A stretch of 47,693 nucleotides of DNA, from assembly GCA_020536535.1 (NCBI GenBank), contig JAHLWZ010000919.1, positions 1 through 47,693 of the forward strand, given 5' to 3'. The notes under the pieces were generated by a model. That model was not told the origin of the DNA. It was given only the letters and a program-made list of their open reading frames with translations, and did no database searches. Below, in pieces: positions 36,314-47,148 of the stretch. The translations under genes were made by a program, and so were the position numbers. Origin of the DNA: Pelomyxa schiedti (lineage: Eukaryota; Evosea; Pelobiontida; Pelomyxidae). The first letter of the stretch is position 1. Each line of letters starts with the position of its first letter.

Positions 36314-39300
36314 CTATACCACCCATTCAACTGGCCCATAACCACCAGAAAAATTCCTCGAAATCAGGCCTAAATCGCACGTTAGAGGGTGTGACTGTGT
36401 AACAGGAAAACGTACCCCCGGACCTGGAGTGGTTATTGAAGCTGCTACACATTTCTCCTGAGGGTTCAGTGATGATTAGTTCTAAATCTATTGTCCAGTC
36501 AGTGTGCAGACAGTGCAATACAAATTTATGGCAAAACCTGTCAAATCTGTATTCCAGGTAAGTACACACCTGAGGTCCACTTCAATATCAAACAGTAGCC
36601 GGGAGTCGATGTCTGGTCGCTCAAAGCTGAAAAAATAGATTCACTGGTGCACAACTACGTAAGGCAACCTACCCTCTTTGGTTCATGACATTCGCAATGT
36701 AATTGAGTTCCTTATTTTAGCGTTTGAATTTGAAAAGTTGTTATGACCAGTACCATGAGTGCTACTAGTTCTATTTGCTCGAATCTTGATAGTATTGGAA
36801 TGGGACTCGACTGGATTTTGAGCAGGATACCTGGGGTCCCATTTGGTTTCGAGAACTGTTCTAAGGAGTGAAACCGAACGGTTCAATTGTGCCTGTTCCA
36901 CTTCACTATTTTCTGCTTCACTAAGAGCTAGAGCGAGATCACGGTATGACTATACCATGCATTATAAGACGAGGTAAGAAGAAAGGAGGAATGCCTGCGG
37001 TTCTTCTGCTCGTAATTCAAGAATGTGTTCAAGCAAGTAGATAGCCAGTCTGTGAATCGAGTCAATGAATAGCTTGGATTGACCTCCTACTTTCTTCTAC
37101 CAAACTGCAGTAGCATGGCACAAACTACACGTAATAAAGCTACATCCCCTTGTGCCAGCTCACAGGCATTGCTCAATATACAAGTAGCAGTACCTATACT
37201 GCCCCGTTGCCAAGCCAAAAGGGAACAGGCAAAGAAAAAGCCAATTTGCTCTGCAAAGTGGGGGTTGTGGCTGATTAATGCCAAGTAATCTGATAGGAAT
37301 GTATCTTTGGGAAATCTCAGTACAATACCTTTATCCCAACTAAAAATACCAGGGAGACTGTTCAACAAAATAGAGCAATTGTGTGCCACAAAGAGGTCTT
37401 CAGATGAATTCGGAATAAATTGATAATTAGTAGTTTGTGTGGCTCTGCTTTCAAGAACCTCCGCCGTTGGGAGAAAATTGGTCATGGATACAGGTTTCTC
37501 TTCACCACTTTTCTCATCAGCCACACTTTCATATTCAGACTCAAAGAACTCTTCTAACAGTCGGGTTGGCATGAATTCACCACTAGGACCTTGCACTTGA
37601 CTACGGGAAATTCCTTCTTGTTGAGGCTGCATTTCCTGCTGGAATTGTGTTTCACAGCTTCGAGAAGCGAAAATAGGAGCAGGAACTGTGTTCTTTCTAT
37701 TGTAGGTGTGGGAAAGACAAGGAACAATAGTAGTTTGTCCCATTGTGCAGGTGTTGGAAAAACATTTCCTATGCACAACGGCTGGGCCTGATTCGTCATA
37801 CCTATGAAGTGCAATGTAAGGGGACAAAAAGAAAAATTGAATCGTAACTCCTCTTTCCCCATCCATATTGACTGAAAAGTGCTTAATGAAGCTAAAATAG
37901 ACCCACCAATCCAAGGGCTAATATCGCGTTCTGGAGGTGCCACTACCTTTAAATTCATGCCTTGTGGGCAGAGAACTCCCACTTCCTTTTTTTTGGGAAT
38001 AAGAACATATTCAAAATTATATTTGTGTACAAATAAATCCTGAGAAAACCTTAGTAAAGCGCTCCACAAATCCAGTAAATTTGGTAGTCCCACCACAAAG
38101 TACAACTGAACCCCAGAGATCTTTTTGAATGTCTTTATCTGCTTTCGCAATACACTGTTGTACATCAACGTGAATCCCCATTCCAACTTCTTGACTGCCC
38201 ATATTTTGTCCCACAAGAGATGGTGTAAATAAGCCCTCCCCACAGATATATCGGGGAGATCCAAGCGAAATTGCTCTTCCATCTGGCAGTGTATACGTGG
38301 AGGTAGATAGCTGTCCATTCATGAACTGAAGCCAGGAGTTCTCACGTAATTGTCGCTGTAAGTCAGGGGATATGAAGCACAGGTTTTGCTTTATATCATC
38401 GACAATATAGGTCTTAACTGGAATACATTTAAAATGCAAAATGGGTATGGAACAATATTGAACTTACTTCCGGTGTTGGTCAACTGTTGGGATAGATAAC
38501 CAGTGAGATGAGATCCCGAAAGGTCTCTGGTGATTGTTGTATGTGGTAAAGGGTACCCTTCAAAAACACAACAGGAAGAAGAGATCGAATCCCCTATCTC
38601 CAGTACTATACCTGTAGTCCTGCCACTAGCGTAAAGCTATTTGGTGAGAGATTTAATACAATGTCTCAGCCTCCAAAAAAAAACCATACAGAAAGCACAT
38701 TCGATTGTCCCATGTATGAAGCGGGCACATTGAAACTTTCAAAAAGAAGCTGTGTAATTTTTTCAGTTTCAGTTTTGCCCTGTCTAGCTGCTAGAGTGAC
38801 CAAGAGTGGATTATCTTTTTGTTTTCAGATTGAAAGTTGCTTCAAAAGAAATTACTCTCTGAAGATATTCCCAACTCAGTGTAACAGTGGTGCCACAGGG
38901 CCTCCAAAGAGGTCCAGTTCTGATAGTTGAATTAAGGCAAATCTATCAACAATGATTACCTCTATATGACCCTGCTTGAAAGGGCGATCAAGGACGAGTT
39001 CTGGCTCGGACAAAAGAGCTTCATACCCATACCTTTTTCTTTATTTATTGCCTTGTTCAAATTACTAATCATACTTCATAGAAGATTGGTTCTCAGGCCT
39101 TCCAATTACAGTGGGGAAAATAGATGTTGGTTTATCATCGCCCCCAAACCCAGACCGTGTATTCATTTGCCCAGTATCTAGGAATAATGAGACTGTTGAA
39201 GGGTAAGCTGTAATACCGAAAATCAAAGCTGGTGTTTCTTCGCCTGAGGGATGGTGTGTCTCAGGAACAGGAAAACCACTACAAGTATACTCCAGAGTCT

Positions 39301-41957
39301 TCAGAGGCTCCCAATTCTGGGATTTCTACAACAAAAATTTAAACGGGTAAGCACCCCCGTTTTAGTGGTCTACTGCCAACTGCTGAAGCTCTGAAATGTA
39401 TTCTGGCTCATTGCCGAATTTTGAGTTGTCATCGTCAAGTAACATAAAGTGTCTGCATTCTGGTTGCTAAGTTTTGTGAGCTTGAAGAGAAGAAGCCCAT
39501 AGTGATACAGGAGTTATCCCATCGTAATCGAATTTCCACCATAAAATTCTGCGCCTCCACATGTTGTTGACGCGTTCAGACTTGTCTTTAAGCTTTTTTT
39601 CATCATCTTCCTTTTGAAGAACAATAAACTTCTAGCAAATAACGGAATGACTACCAATTTAAGAGCGATCTTGCACCAGTATTCCCGTTTAATGCCTGGC
39701 AAAGAATCCGGAGGTTCAATGTGGTGTTGCAGGTACTACAATTCAGTAAACAAGGATATATCCAAAAACGCTAAAAAAAACTTGATCAAGAGACTCCAGT
39801 AACAGTAAAGAGGAATTCGTGGTAACAAAACTGATTGAATTAAATGGGGAATGCAGTTTTAAGAAGCAAACTGATATTGCCTAGCTAGTTCCAGTATTTT
39901 CTCGTTCACTGAAGGGTCATCAGATAATAAAAGGTCATTTGTGCATTCTTGTGCCCATAACCTTGATACTTCTTATAGTTGGAAAGAAAATTTCTGTGAT
40001 GGAATGAACCTAGGCCTCTGCTGGAAAATGTAGGCCTTGCTGGAAGAAGGCAAGACTTCGTAAAACCATCACCATTTGCTGACTGGAAATGGAGCAGAAC
40101 TATTTCTTATTTGTGGAGTTACGGTAGAGACTATGGTACAAGTGCACACGGTCTTCAGAGAAGATGTCAACTCGTCCACAGATTATGAAAGGAAATGCAA
40201 GTGATAGCGGAAATGATGGGTGCACATCTCTCATTTTTCTTCCTGTGATATCAGTTGCATGCAAGAAACGCATTGTTGGAGTAAGTATCGTATACAAAGG
40301 GGATCTATGGTAAAGTTAAAAATGACTCTGTATTACAGAAGATGAGGTACCTGTTTGTTAATAAATTTAAGAAGAGTCCACCACTTTGAACAGCAAGTTT
40401 CTATGTACCCTGTAAGAACAAGGATATTGTGGAATGTCCACCTTAAGTGTGGCATAGTTGGCTTCCCCAGAAGAGGTGCATACAAAAATTGGGCACAACG
40501 AGGATTGCTCTTTACTGTACTTTTCAGCTATCTCAGTGCTTCAATTAACGAGAAATTAACATACCCCCTCCCCCCAGTTGTCAAATCCATCACTAAACAG
40601 TAAACACAGAGTTCGTTTATTTCTCCTGAGAAAGTCACGTGCAGCTCTGTAAGCACACTCCAAACTAGTAGCGCCATCATAGGCGACTTGTTGAAGAAAA
40701 TTTATCACTGTAGTGATGTCATCACTTGAAATTTGAGCACCAACTGAAGATGAAAATTGAATGACAGTGATCTCTATCCTCCCTAAAGAGGTAAGAGATT
40801 TCACAACATCTATTTCCCTGTGATGTTGTGGAAACATAACTTAGATATCAAAAGATCTAAAAATAGAACGCACAGATCCTTGTTGTAGTGTGCCCTACTT
40901 CGAGAGCAATCCCAAAGGACTAAAGCCTTCTGAGGCCGTTTGCTTCTGCCACTACAGTGACCATCCAGGTCACCCAGATCCAGTAATTGTGTGCAAAAGA
41001 AAACTTTGTCACTTTCTCTTTGGTCACCAGGTTCTACTATAACCGTGGGATATTGAGGGTCTCGTGGCTGAGTAGCACAAAGAGAAATTGATGTTGGGGG
41101 ATATCTATTAGACAATTGGTACTCCAGATGGTACTCTCTCCAAGAATTGCCCCCACCAAACAGCAGTGGTTTCATTGACAAGCTCGTATCATCCAACCTC
41201 ACAGTTGGAGAGCCACATATCTCACTGGGAGTAACAACAGAGATCTGTTTGCTACTTCAGAGAGAGTAGAGGATGCAATGAAGAGGAGTACGTTGAGGGT
41301 ATATTCCACAACAGTTGTATTCACATTCAGCGGAATTATAAGCTCATTTGTGTATGAAGAGGGAAAAACACTTGTGACACATTTCTGACTCCAGAGAATT
41401 TTGACAACTCTTGTAATGCCTTTGTTGAACGGATGCACTCTCAACCTGAACAAGTTCCCAATTGCTTGTTCCATCATCCCAGCACTTCTGTGTGATCGTA
41501 CTTCTGCTTCAAAAATAGAACGCGCATCAGTCTTAGAAACCACAACTGCATCCACAAGTTCCCCTATTCCAGTGCTAATGAGCAGCGAGGAAAACAAGAA
41601 CAAAAACAGTTGCCAAAATACCGTTAATGTCCATAGCATATCCACAAACAGCAGCATTCTCGGGCAACGGGAATGTCTTTTTCAAGTGTCAACCAGGTGG
41701 AACTCAAAAAAACAAAAAAAAACAAAAAAAAAACAAAAAAAAACAAAAAAAAACAAAAAAAAACAAACCAGGTTGGCCTCGATGTCATCAGGCAAGCCGT
41801 CATCGTCTTGGGGCCTGCCAAACGTAGCCACCACTTCCACCTCTGCCAAAAACCCCGCGACGCGCACGCCCACACGCACAAACTTGGGCCCGAATGCAAC
41901 TTGCCGTCCGCCACTCTCACCAACCAGGCATAGGCCCCTCTTCCCTGACGACGCCAT
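36314..41957 (-). CDS. VIT - vWA - [inserted actin-like domain] - DUF2135 protein
   Basis: Starts at 41957 ([17 protein letters not shown]). The VIT domain spans 41957-41380: [23 protein letters not shown], then [15 protein letters not shown] and [17 protein letters not shown]. The vWA domain, about 40930-40570, has an intact MIDAS: WDCSRS, DGATSL, LLFSDG. The conserved linker of bacterial VIT-vWA-DUF2135 proteins continues: [36 protein letters not shown] and [17 protein letters not shown]. An actin fold interrupts here (separate entry). The linker resumes near 37430 with [33 protein letters not shown] and [16 protein letters not shown]2135 (36630-36314) reads [24 protein letters not shown], then [14 protein letters not shown] and stops early. 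The role is unknown; MIDAS predicts metal-dependent protein binding. Introns are numerous and short. Confidence 0.85.
37750..39330 (-). other. Actin-like domain embedded in the VIT-vWA-DUF2135 gene
   Basis: Reads in the same direction and phase as the host gene. N-terminal part at about 39270-39080: [20 protein letters not shown], then [12 protein letters not shown]. Middle: [53 protein letters not shown]-terminal part: [37 protein letters not shown] and, across a phase-checked intron near 37799-37846, [18 protein letters not shown], which is the full actin C-terminus; the host continues straight on. The first phosphate loop is altered (DTGQMN for DNGSGM). The second loop (DSGDGVTH in actin) is not recognisable, so ATP binding is doubtful. 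It derives from conventional actin rather than an Arp, judging by the C-terminus. Confidence 0.88.
41707..41765. repeat. A-rich CAAAAAAA microsatellite in the first VIT intron
   Basis: Six to seven tandem units of C followed by seven to nine A on plus. On the minus coding strand this gives a T-rich tract right after the donor following EANL. It makes the intron pyrimidine-rich along its whole length. Confidence 0.85.
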
Positions 41958-42040
41958 CGGCGTTCCGAACTTCGAAAAAAAAAAAGTCGAACAGACGAGA
42001 ATCGAATGGGGGAGTTATTATTTTGGCGAGAGCCTCAGGC

Positions 42041-42846
42041 TCAGAGGAGTATTTGCATGTCCAATTGCATTTGGTTGGAACTGAGGCCGACGATCGAGGA
42101 GCGAAGCCAGAGGGTGTCACCGTGTGCCAGAGTCACAGGGACAAGCTCCTTAAGGCGGCTGGGCCCATTCATAGCCCAAGGACCACCAACCATGGTGGTT
42201 CTGTTGTGGTACAGCGCCACTGTGTTCTTGCCACTGTCCAGCATTGCGGCAGTCACAGCTGCAGTCACTGCTATGGGAGTTGGCAAGTCATTCTTCCATT
42301 GTATCACAGTGTCGTTGTCACTCCAGGGGTGCGTTGCCAGGCTGTTTGCACCAAGTGAGAAGCCCTTATACCACTCCACTGGTGTGCTCGTGGGGTTCAG
42401 CGAAATGCTGGCACATTGCGGAGATCCTTCAGGGAAAGATACAGGCCCAAACAGCCAAACAGCCGAGTTGATGTACCATCCGCAGTGCCGGAGCGGGACC
42501 AGTGCTTCATACGTCTTTGGGGGGCACACACCAAACGACCAGTTGTTGACTGGTGAGCCACTTAGCACCTGGTCCTTGAGAAAGTTGCAGGAGGCCTGCC
42601 GCTCTTGCATAGATGGCAGGAATGGTGTGGTTTCGAGATGCTTGAAAGTGTGCTCTGCTGTATCCACCGACACGATATGGGCTTTCAAGCACTTTGCGCA
42701 GGTGAATTCAAATAAGAAATAGTGGTACCAACTGCAGAGCACAAGGCGAATTCACACTGCACGCAAACAGCAACTGCAGGACGGCTCATGATGCACCGCA
42801 AACATTTCGGTATTGATTCAGGGCGAGACGTCGTCGCACCAGCCAT
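42041..42846 (-). CDS. B-box zinc-finger protein, copy A (intact)
   Basis: Two exons, 42733-42846 and 42041-42691, joined by a 41-nt intron (GTTGGT...GCAAAG), giving 254 residues. The N-terminus MAGATTSRPESIPKC opens a B-box-like finger with Cys pairs CLRC and CVQC, then ALCSACLKAH and AEHTFKHLE; the Cys/His spacing completes only after splicing. The remaining 190 residues have no family I recognise: FGVCPPKTYEALVPL, NSAVWLFGP, CASISLNP, WYKGFSLGANSLATHPWSDN, MLDSGKNTVALYHNRT and HGDTLWLRSSIVG. They look beta-rich and may bind a ligand. A B-box suggests protein interaction, as in TRIM-like proteins, but no RING or coiled coil is present. Copy B lies 208 bp upstream in the same orientation. 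Confidence 0.75.
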
Positions 42847-43018
42847 GACCTCTTTCCAACACAGAATTGATTTTTTTTTGTTAACCCTGATCAAAAAGAA
42901 AAAACCAACTAGGTATTTTCAATGCCTTGTGCAGTATCGAGTTACTCTTTATTGTTGATGTGTGAAGGCTGTATCCTTGGTGGTATGGAATCGTAACGAT
43001 TCCAACAGCGTTCTGCGA

Positions 43019-43057
43019 AAACCTCTTCTTCAAGAGCCTCTTCAAGAGCCTCTTCTA
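43019..43057. repeat. Short tandem repeat after the copy B stop codon
   Basis: On minus, directly after the TAG of copy B, the 12-mer AAGAGGCTCTTG is present twice and followed by AAGAAGAGG. AGAGGCTCTT is nearly palindromic. No function is evident. Confidence 0.7.
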
Positions 43058-43871
43058 GAAGAGTATTTGCATGTCGATTTGCATTTGGTTGCAGCAGAGG
43101 CCTACAATTGAGGAGCGAAGCCAGAGGGTGTCGCCATGACTCATAGTCACAGTGACCAGTTCCTTCACGTGGCTGCCACGCCCGTTCATAGCCCAAGGAC
43201 CACCAACGGTAGTGGTCTTGTTGTGGTACAGCGCCACTGTGTTCTTGCCACTGTCCAGCATCGTCGCACTAACAGCTGCAGTTATCTCTACTGAACCTTC
43301 GTATCCGTACTTCCATTGTATCACTGTGTCGTTGTCACTCCAGGGGTGCGTTGCCAGGCTGTTTGCACCAAGTGAGAAGTTGTTATACCACTCCACTGGA
43401 GCGCCTTTGGTGTTGAGTGAGATGCTGGCACACGGGATATCCCCACCTTCTCGCCAAGATGCTGCCCCAAACAGAAAAATTGCTGCTTTGAGCAGCTCAC
43501 GTTGCTTGAATGGGACCAGCGCGCCATTGGTCTTTGGGGGGCACACACCAAAAGACTGGAGAGCCACTGAGCACCTGGTCCTTGAGAAAGTTGCTGGAGG
43601 CCGTGCGCTCTCGAATAGATGGAAAATGTTGCTCCTCTGATGTGGCGGCTGTGGTTCTGATCGGCCTGAAAGTATGCTCTGTTGTCTTCACCGACAAAAT
43701 ATGGGCTCTCAGGCACTATTTGGAGTCAATTTGAAGAAGAGGCAACCAAAAACTTACTGAAGAGCACAGAGAGAATTCGCACTGAACGCAAACAGCAACT
43801 GCAGGACTCCCTAGGACACACTGTAAACATTTGGTTGCCGATTCCGACATCGACGCAGTAGCACCAGCCAT
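43055..43871 (-). pseudogene. B-box zinc-finger protein, copy B (frameshifted paralogue)
   Basis: Same structure as copy A. Exon 1 (43758-43871) is 114 nt, identical in length to copy A, with MAGATASMSESATKC and CVQCEFSLCSS. A 42-nt GTAAGT...AATAG intron follows. Exon 2 (43055-43715) is 661 nt and not a whole number of codons. Relative to copy A, 12 nt between SGSPV and FGVC are replaced by one T, a net loss of 11 nt, so FLKDQVLSGSPV falls out of frame with FGVCPPKTNGALVPF. The rest of the domain is well preserved (CASISLNTKGAPVEWYNNF, SGKNTVALYHNKTT). Either a recent pseudogene, or rescued by excising a 19-nt GTGCTC...CTCCAG segment, which is shorter than any intron here. Confidence 0.68.
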
Positions 43872-43984
43872 GACTGTAACCAGGTATGTTTTGATTGGGA
43901 AGTGTCTCGCCACCAAAGAAGGTTTGCTGAAATTTCCTTGTTTACGTAACTCGTACTTGCATTAAAAAGGAAGTTCCTTTACGG

Positions 43985-44535
43985 AACCACACACGAAGTG
44001 ACATGATTTCAAGTTGGTTTCTTATCTGAAGGAACTCAGGGCGTGTACTTGGAGTACATTACTCTGGAGATGACAATGCGGCCATCAAAACGGAGGCACT
44101 GTACCTGTGGTTGTGTGGGTAAGATTGACTCGGTTCAACCGTTGGAGAAACCTGGTCAAGGTCAATGCATGATGTGAGGAACTGAAAGGCCAATTTGCCA
44201 TTCAACCACAAGCTGAAAACGTCATCAATGACCTAGAGGGGTTTATTAAAGGTGTGTTTTGTGTGGAAGAGGAACATGGAACACAATGATGTTGTTGTCT
44301 TGCAAGCGCCCCTGACAATTCTCTGCCTGATTAAGAGTGGGAACAGTACCATGGAGTATGATCTATGGAGTAAATTGCATTAAGGGAGGCCCCAACCAGA
44401 ATCGGGTTTCTTTCACACCTCTCCAGTGGCACTGAATGCTATGTCAAAGACCTCTCCTCCAAGGTTTCCAAATATAATTCTGGATTCGTACTTTCCGAGT
44501 TGAACCTGTATGAGTATTGCATCACCTATTGAGCA
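43985..44535 (+). other. Coding-like debris, possible decayed gene
   Basis: Between copy B and the zinc-binding gene. Plus-strand fragments of 20-45 codons in different frames look protein-like: VYLEYITLEMTMRPSKRRHC, EELKGQFAIQPQAENVINDL, DVVVLQAPLTILCLIKSGN and YVKDLSSKVSKYNSGFVL. I could not link them with convincing splice sites or an ATG, and I recognise no family. They could be a pseudogene or chance. Confidence 0.22.
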
Positions 44536-44538
44536 CGT

Positions 44539-45351
44539 TCAGGAATCACTCAAAATGGAGAAGAGAATACCATGTTTCAGCCTCCACGAAGGAATTGTGA
44601 CGAATTGCTCCTTGTCAGGGGGTAAATACATTGGGAACCACGGCCACCTTCCAGAATCCCGCATCTCCTGAATCGTTGGGGGACTTGGAGTAGAGTGTGT
44701 CACTGGTGATATCAGCTTAGCATAACATGCAGGCCCCAGTGTAGTGGAGGGGTCATCACCAGAACTTGGTATGATTGATTCCATCCCACACAAGGGACAT
44801 TGTGTAGGGGCAGTTTGCCTTGTACACCCACATGGAACCGTGGTGTCAACACTTTGTAGGGTTTGTGTTGATCTCCACAAATCGTTCCTCTGATAAAAGG
44901 CCACCTAATGAACCATAAAAAACAGATACCAAATGGATAAGAAACCTTTGACCGGTCAATTGTGGCACAGAACCTTTCCATGTCACCCACACTGTCGTCA
45001 TAAGGCACTCTCTCACAACACTTTGGGCACCACATCAGCACATACTCATCCCCATACCACCTTTTTTTTCCCACCCCAATTGGATGAAGTGTCAGCTTTT
45101 CAAGAAGATGACAAGTATTAACTTAACGTGTTTTCAGCATTCGCCCCCCACTGCTCTGATTTCTCGGTTAGTCGTCCGTGGCACCTACCACAGAGTTTCT
45201 TAGTCCCTCCACAAACACTGCACGTGTTCGCCGCCGTTTTGTTTTGTTTTGTTTCGCCTTGTTTAGTTTCTTTTTTGAAGTTCTTGAAACGCCGGTTTTT
45301 TTGTTTGATCGATGTAGGGGAAAGTAAGAAAGGAAAGTGAGGGAACACCCC
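44539..45351 (-). CDS. Small Cys-rich, probably zinc-binding protein; 5' end unresolved
   Basis: Three coding blocks. The 5' block (about 45230-45130) has CSVCGGTKKLCGRCHG, two CxxC knuckles, but no ATG in frame back to 45364. The middle block (about 45110-44945) reads LHPIGVGKKRWYGDEYV, WCPKCCERVPYDDSVGD. The last, after an intron near 44908-44943, reads AFYQRNDLWRSTQTLQSVDT, CGCTRQTAPTQCPLCGM and ends ILFSILSDS at 44539. The paired CxxC motifs suggest a zinc ribbon or treble clef. No known family is assigned. The gap to the stop of the next gene is only about 13 bp, so the true start may be a short unrecognised exon or a non-ATG codon. Confidence 0.5.
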
Positions 45352-45363
45352 TTGACTTGGGCG

Positions 45364-47148
45364 TTAGAGTTCGCTGTGTGGGAGGGCGGTCTTTTGGGGT
45401 TGCTTCATCTCCCAAATTCTACGGCATACACGGCATGGTGCTGTGTGGTACGAGGTGTGGCGTAAGTTTTCGAACTGCTCGGACCAGCGTCGTGCTCTCC
45501 AGTCGTGGTATCTGCCAGTGATGTGAATGGGTGTGGATTTTGGTGAGAGTTAGCTTACGCGTTGTAGAGAGCCTCATTTTTGTCTAGCTTCTTAAGAAAT
45601 TGTGCTAGCTCTTTAGGACTGCTTTGGTGTCAGAGGATTTTTGAATTGCCGAGTTGTTATATATTGTACCTTTTGAAATCGGACACAGAAATGAAAGAAT
45701 GATTAGATGGAGCGAAGTCGACAATGTTAGCTGCACCCATAACAACTGGAACGGAACCAGCCCGGAGTGGCTGGAAAAACTTCTCAGTGACATAGTCCAC
45801 TTCGTTTGTATTTTCAAAAGCGAGGGTGAACTTGTAAGACTGCAAAAGGTTCAACTTGTTTTGGGTGTAGTCGGGAGAGTTCCTATCGTCCTGTGGAAGG
45901 AATACCAGAGTTAACTTGCATAGAAGAGTACAAATAAGGTACTGGGAATGGCCAGTCGATATTATGCAAGCACTTTCCGTAACTGTGCACAGAAATATAA
46001 TGCTGAAGTTCCCTCACATACTCGATTCTGAAAGTTAAGTGATTAACACAACCTGCAAATGAAATCGTAAAAGCTTGCCGATTATTTGGAGTGTTACAAT
46101 TAGAAGCTACCCAGACGACTGGAGCTGTTGCAGTTTTTGCTTTGCAGTTGTGTTTAGTGAGCATGGCAGGAATGCATAAAATATAATACCAGGGACTGGT
46201 GGTAAGCCCGCCGCTGTTGCTTGCATGAATATTTCCATCAAGAAGTAACTGACCCACACATCACTCCTTTTTCGGTAGGTAGCTTTGATTTCGAAGTTGG
46301 ACATGAAATCCCGATCTGTGAGTTTTCTCCCGTAGTAAATACTGCTTGGCTCCTGTGGTTTTTCCCCATTTAGGGTGGTACTGGCAGGAGACTTGATCTA
46401 CCTGACAGTGAGCTATGTACACCTGTCCAGGATACTTCCTGCTTGGGAAAGAAGTGGTGTATATAATGGAGAACAACACTCCATCTGCCTCAGCAAGTTT
46501 ACTCTTGTCATCTTTTTTGTAACTCCTTTGTCACCTCAGAGGAAGATCATTAAACAACTGCCCATGCCTGTAAAAGAGCAGGGAACACTGCAGTGCTCTA
46601 CAAGCTCGCTCCTGTAAAACGCGATGTCATCAAAGTGTGCATTGTATCTCAGCACCAATATTCCGTCGCGGTCATCCACTTTTTTTACTTGAGCTGTGTT
46701 CTCACTGGCACGGCATTGTGAGGTATTCTGATGCACACACTGTAAGTCTGTGCACACAGTCAGCCAAAAGCACAAAAGCACAAAACACAAAACATGGAAC
46801 TCCAGTACTTCCAAAAACCCAAAAAAAAACAAAAACTGTCATCCACGTACCAAATTCACATTTCTCCCACTTGGAGGCGTAGCCCGTGCACGTGCACGGC
46901 ACCGTGCTGAGAGTTGTATTCGTAGCACCACTCGCTGGCGCCTGTTGGTCCCCTTCGGTTTTGGTTTCGGTGTTGGCTGGTGTGTCTCCCGCGTCGACAG
47001 TTTGCACGATTCCAACCGCTGGCGATTGGGCACCAGTCGACATCAGAAACATAAGCACCGTCGTTGCAACAACCACTGCACGCGTATGAGGGTCCATCGT
47101 GGTTGAGTTGTATCTGATGGGACAGTTTTCCTGATTCCCGCGTGCCAT
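45364..47148 (-). CDS. GT10 family alpha-1,3-fucosyltransferase
   Basis: Begins MARGNQENC at 47148 or [19 protein letters not shown] at 47097; the latter gives a cleaner signal anchor. A Thr-rich stem follows, then [20 protein letters not shown] and [20 protein letters not shown], which matches the GT10 TYRxxSD strand. The donor-binding region reads [59 protein letters not shown] and [20 protein letters not shown], the signature of the family. After an intron, [19 protein letters not shown]; after a GTAAGC intron, HDWRARRW and a terminal CRVC pair. It should transfer fucose from GDP-fucose to GlcNAc-containing glycans in the Golgi, as a type II membrane protein. At least five introns; the middle exon borders are approximate. 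Confidence 0.9.

Noticed and set aside
41707-41765. Regular repeat units considered as a CRISPR-like array
   Set aside because: Simple A-rich microsatellite without spacers, inside an intron.
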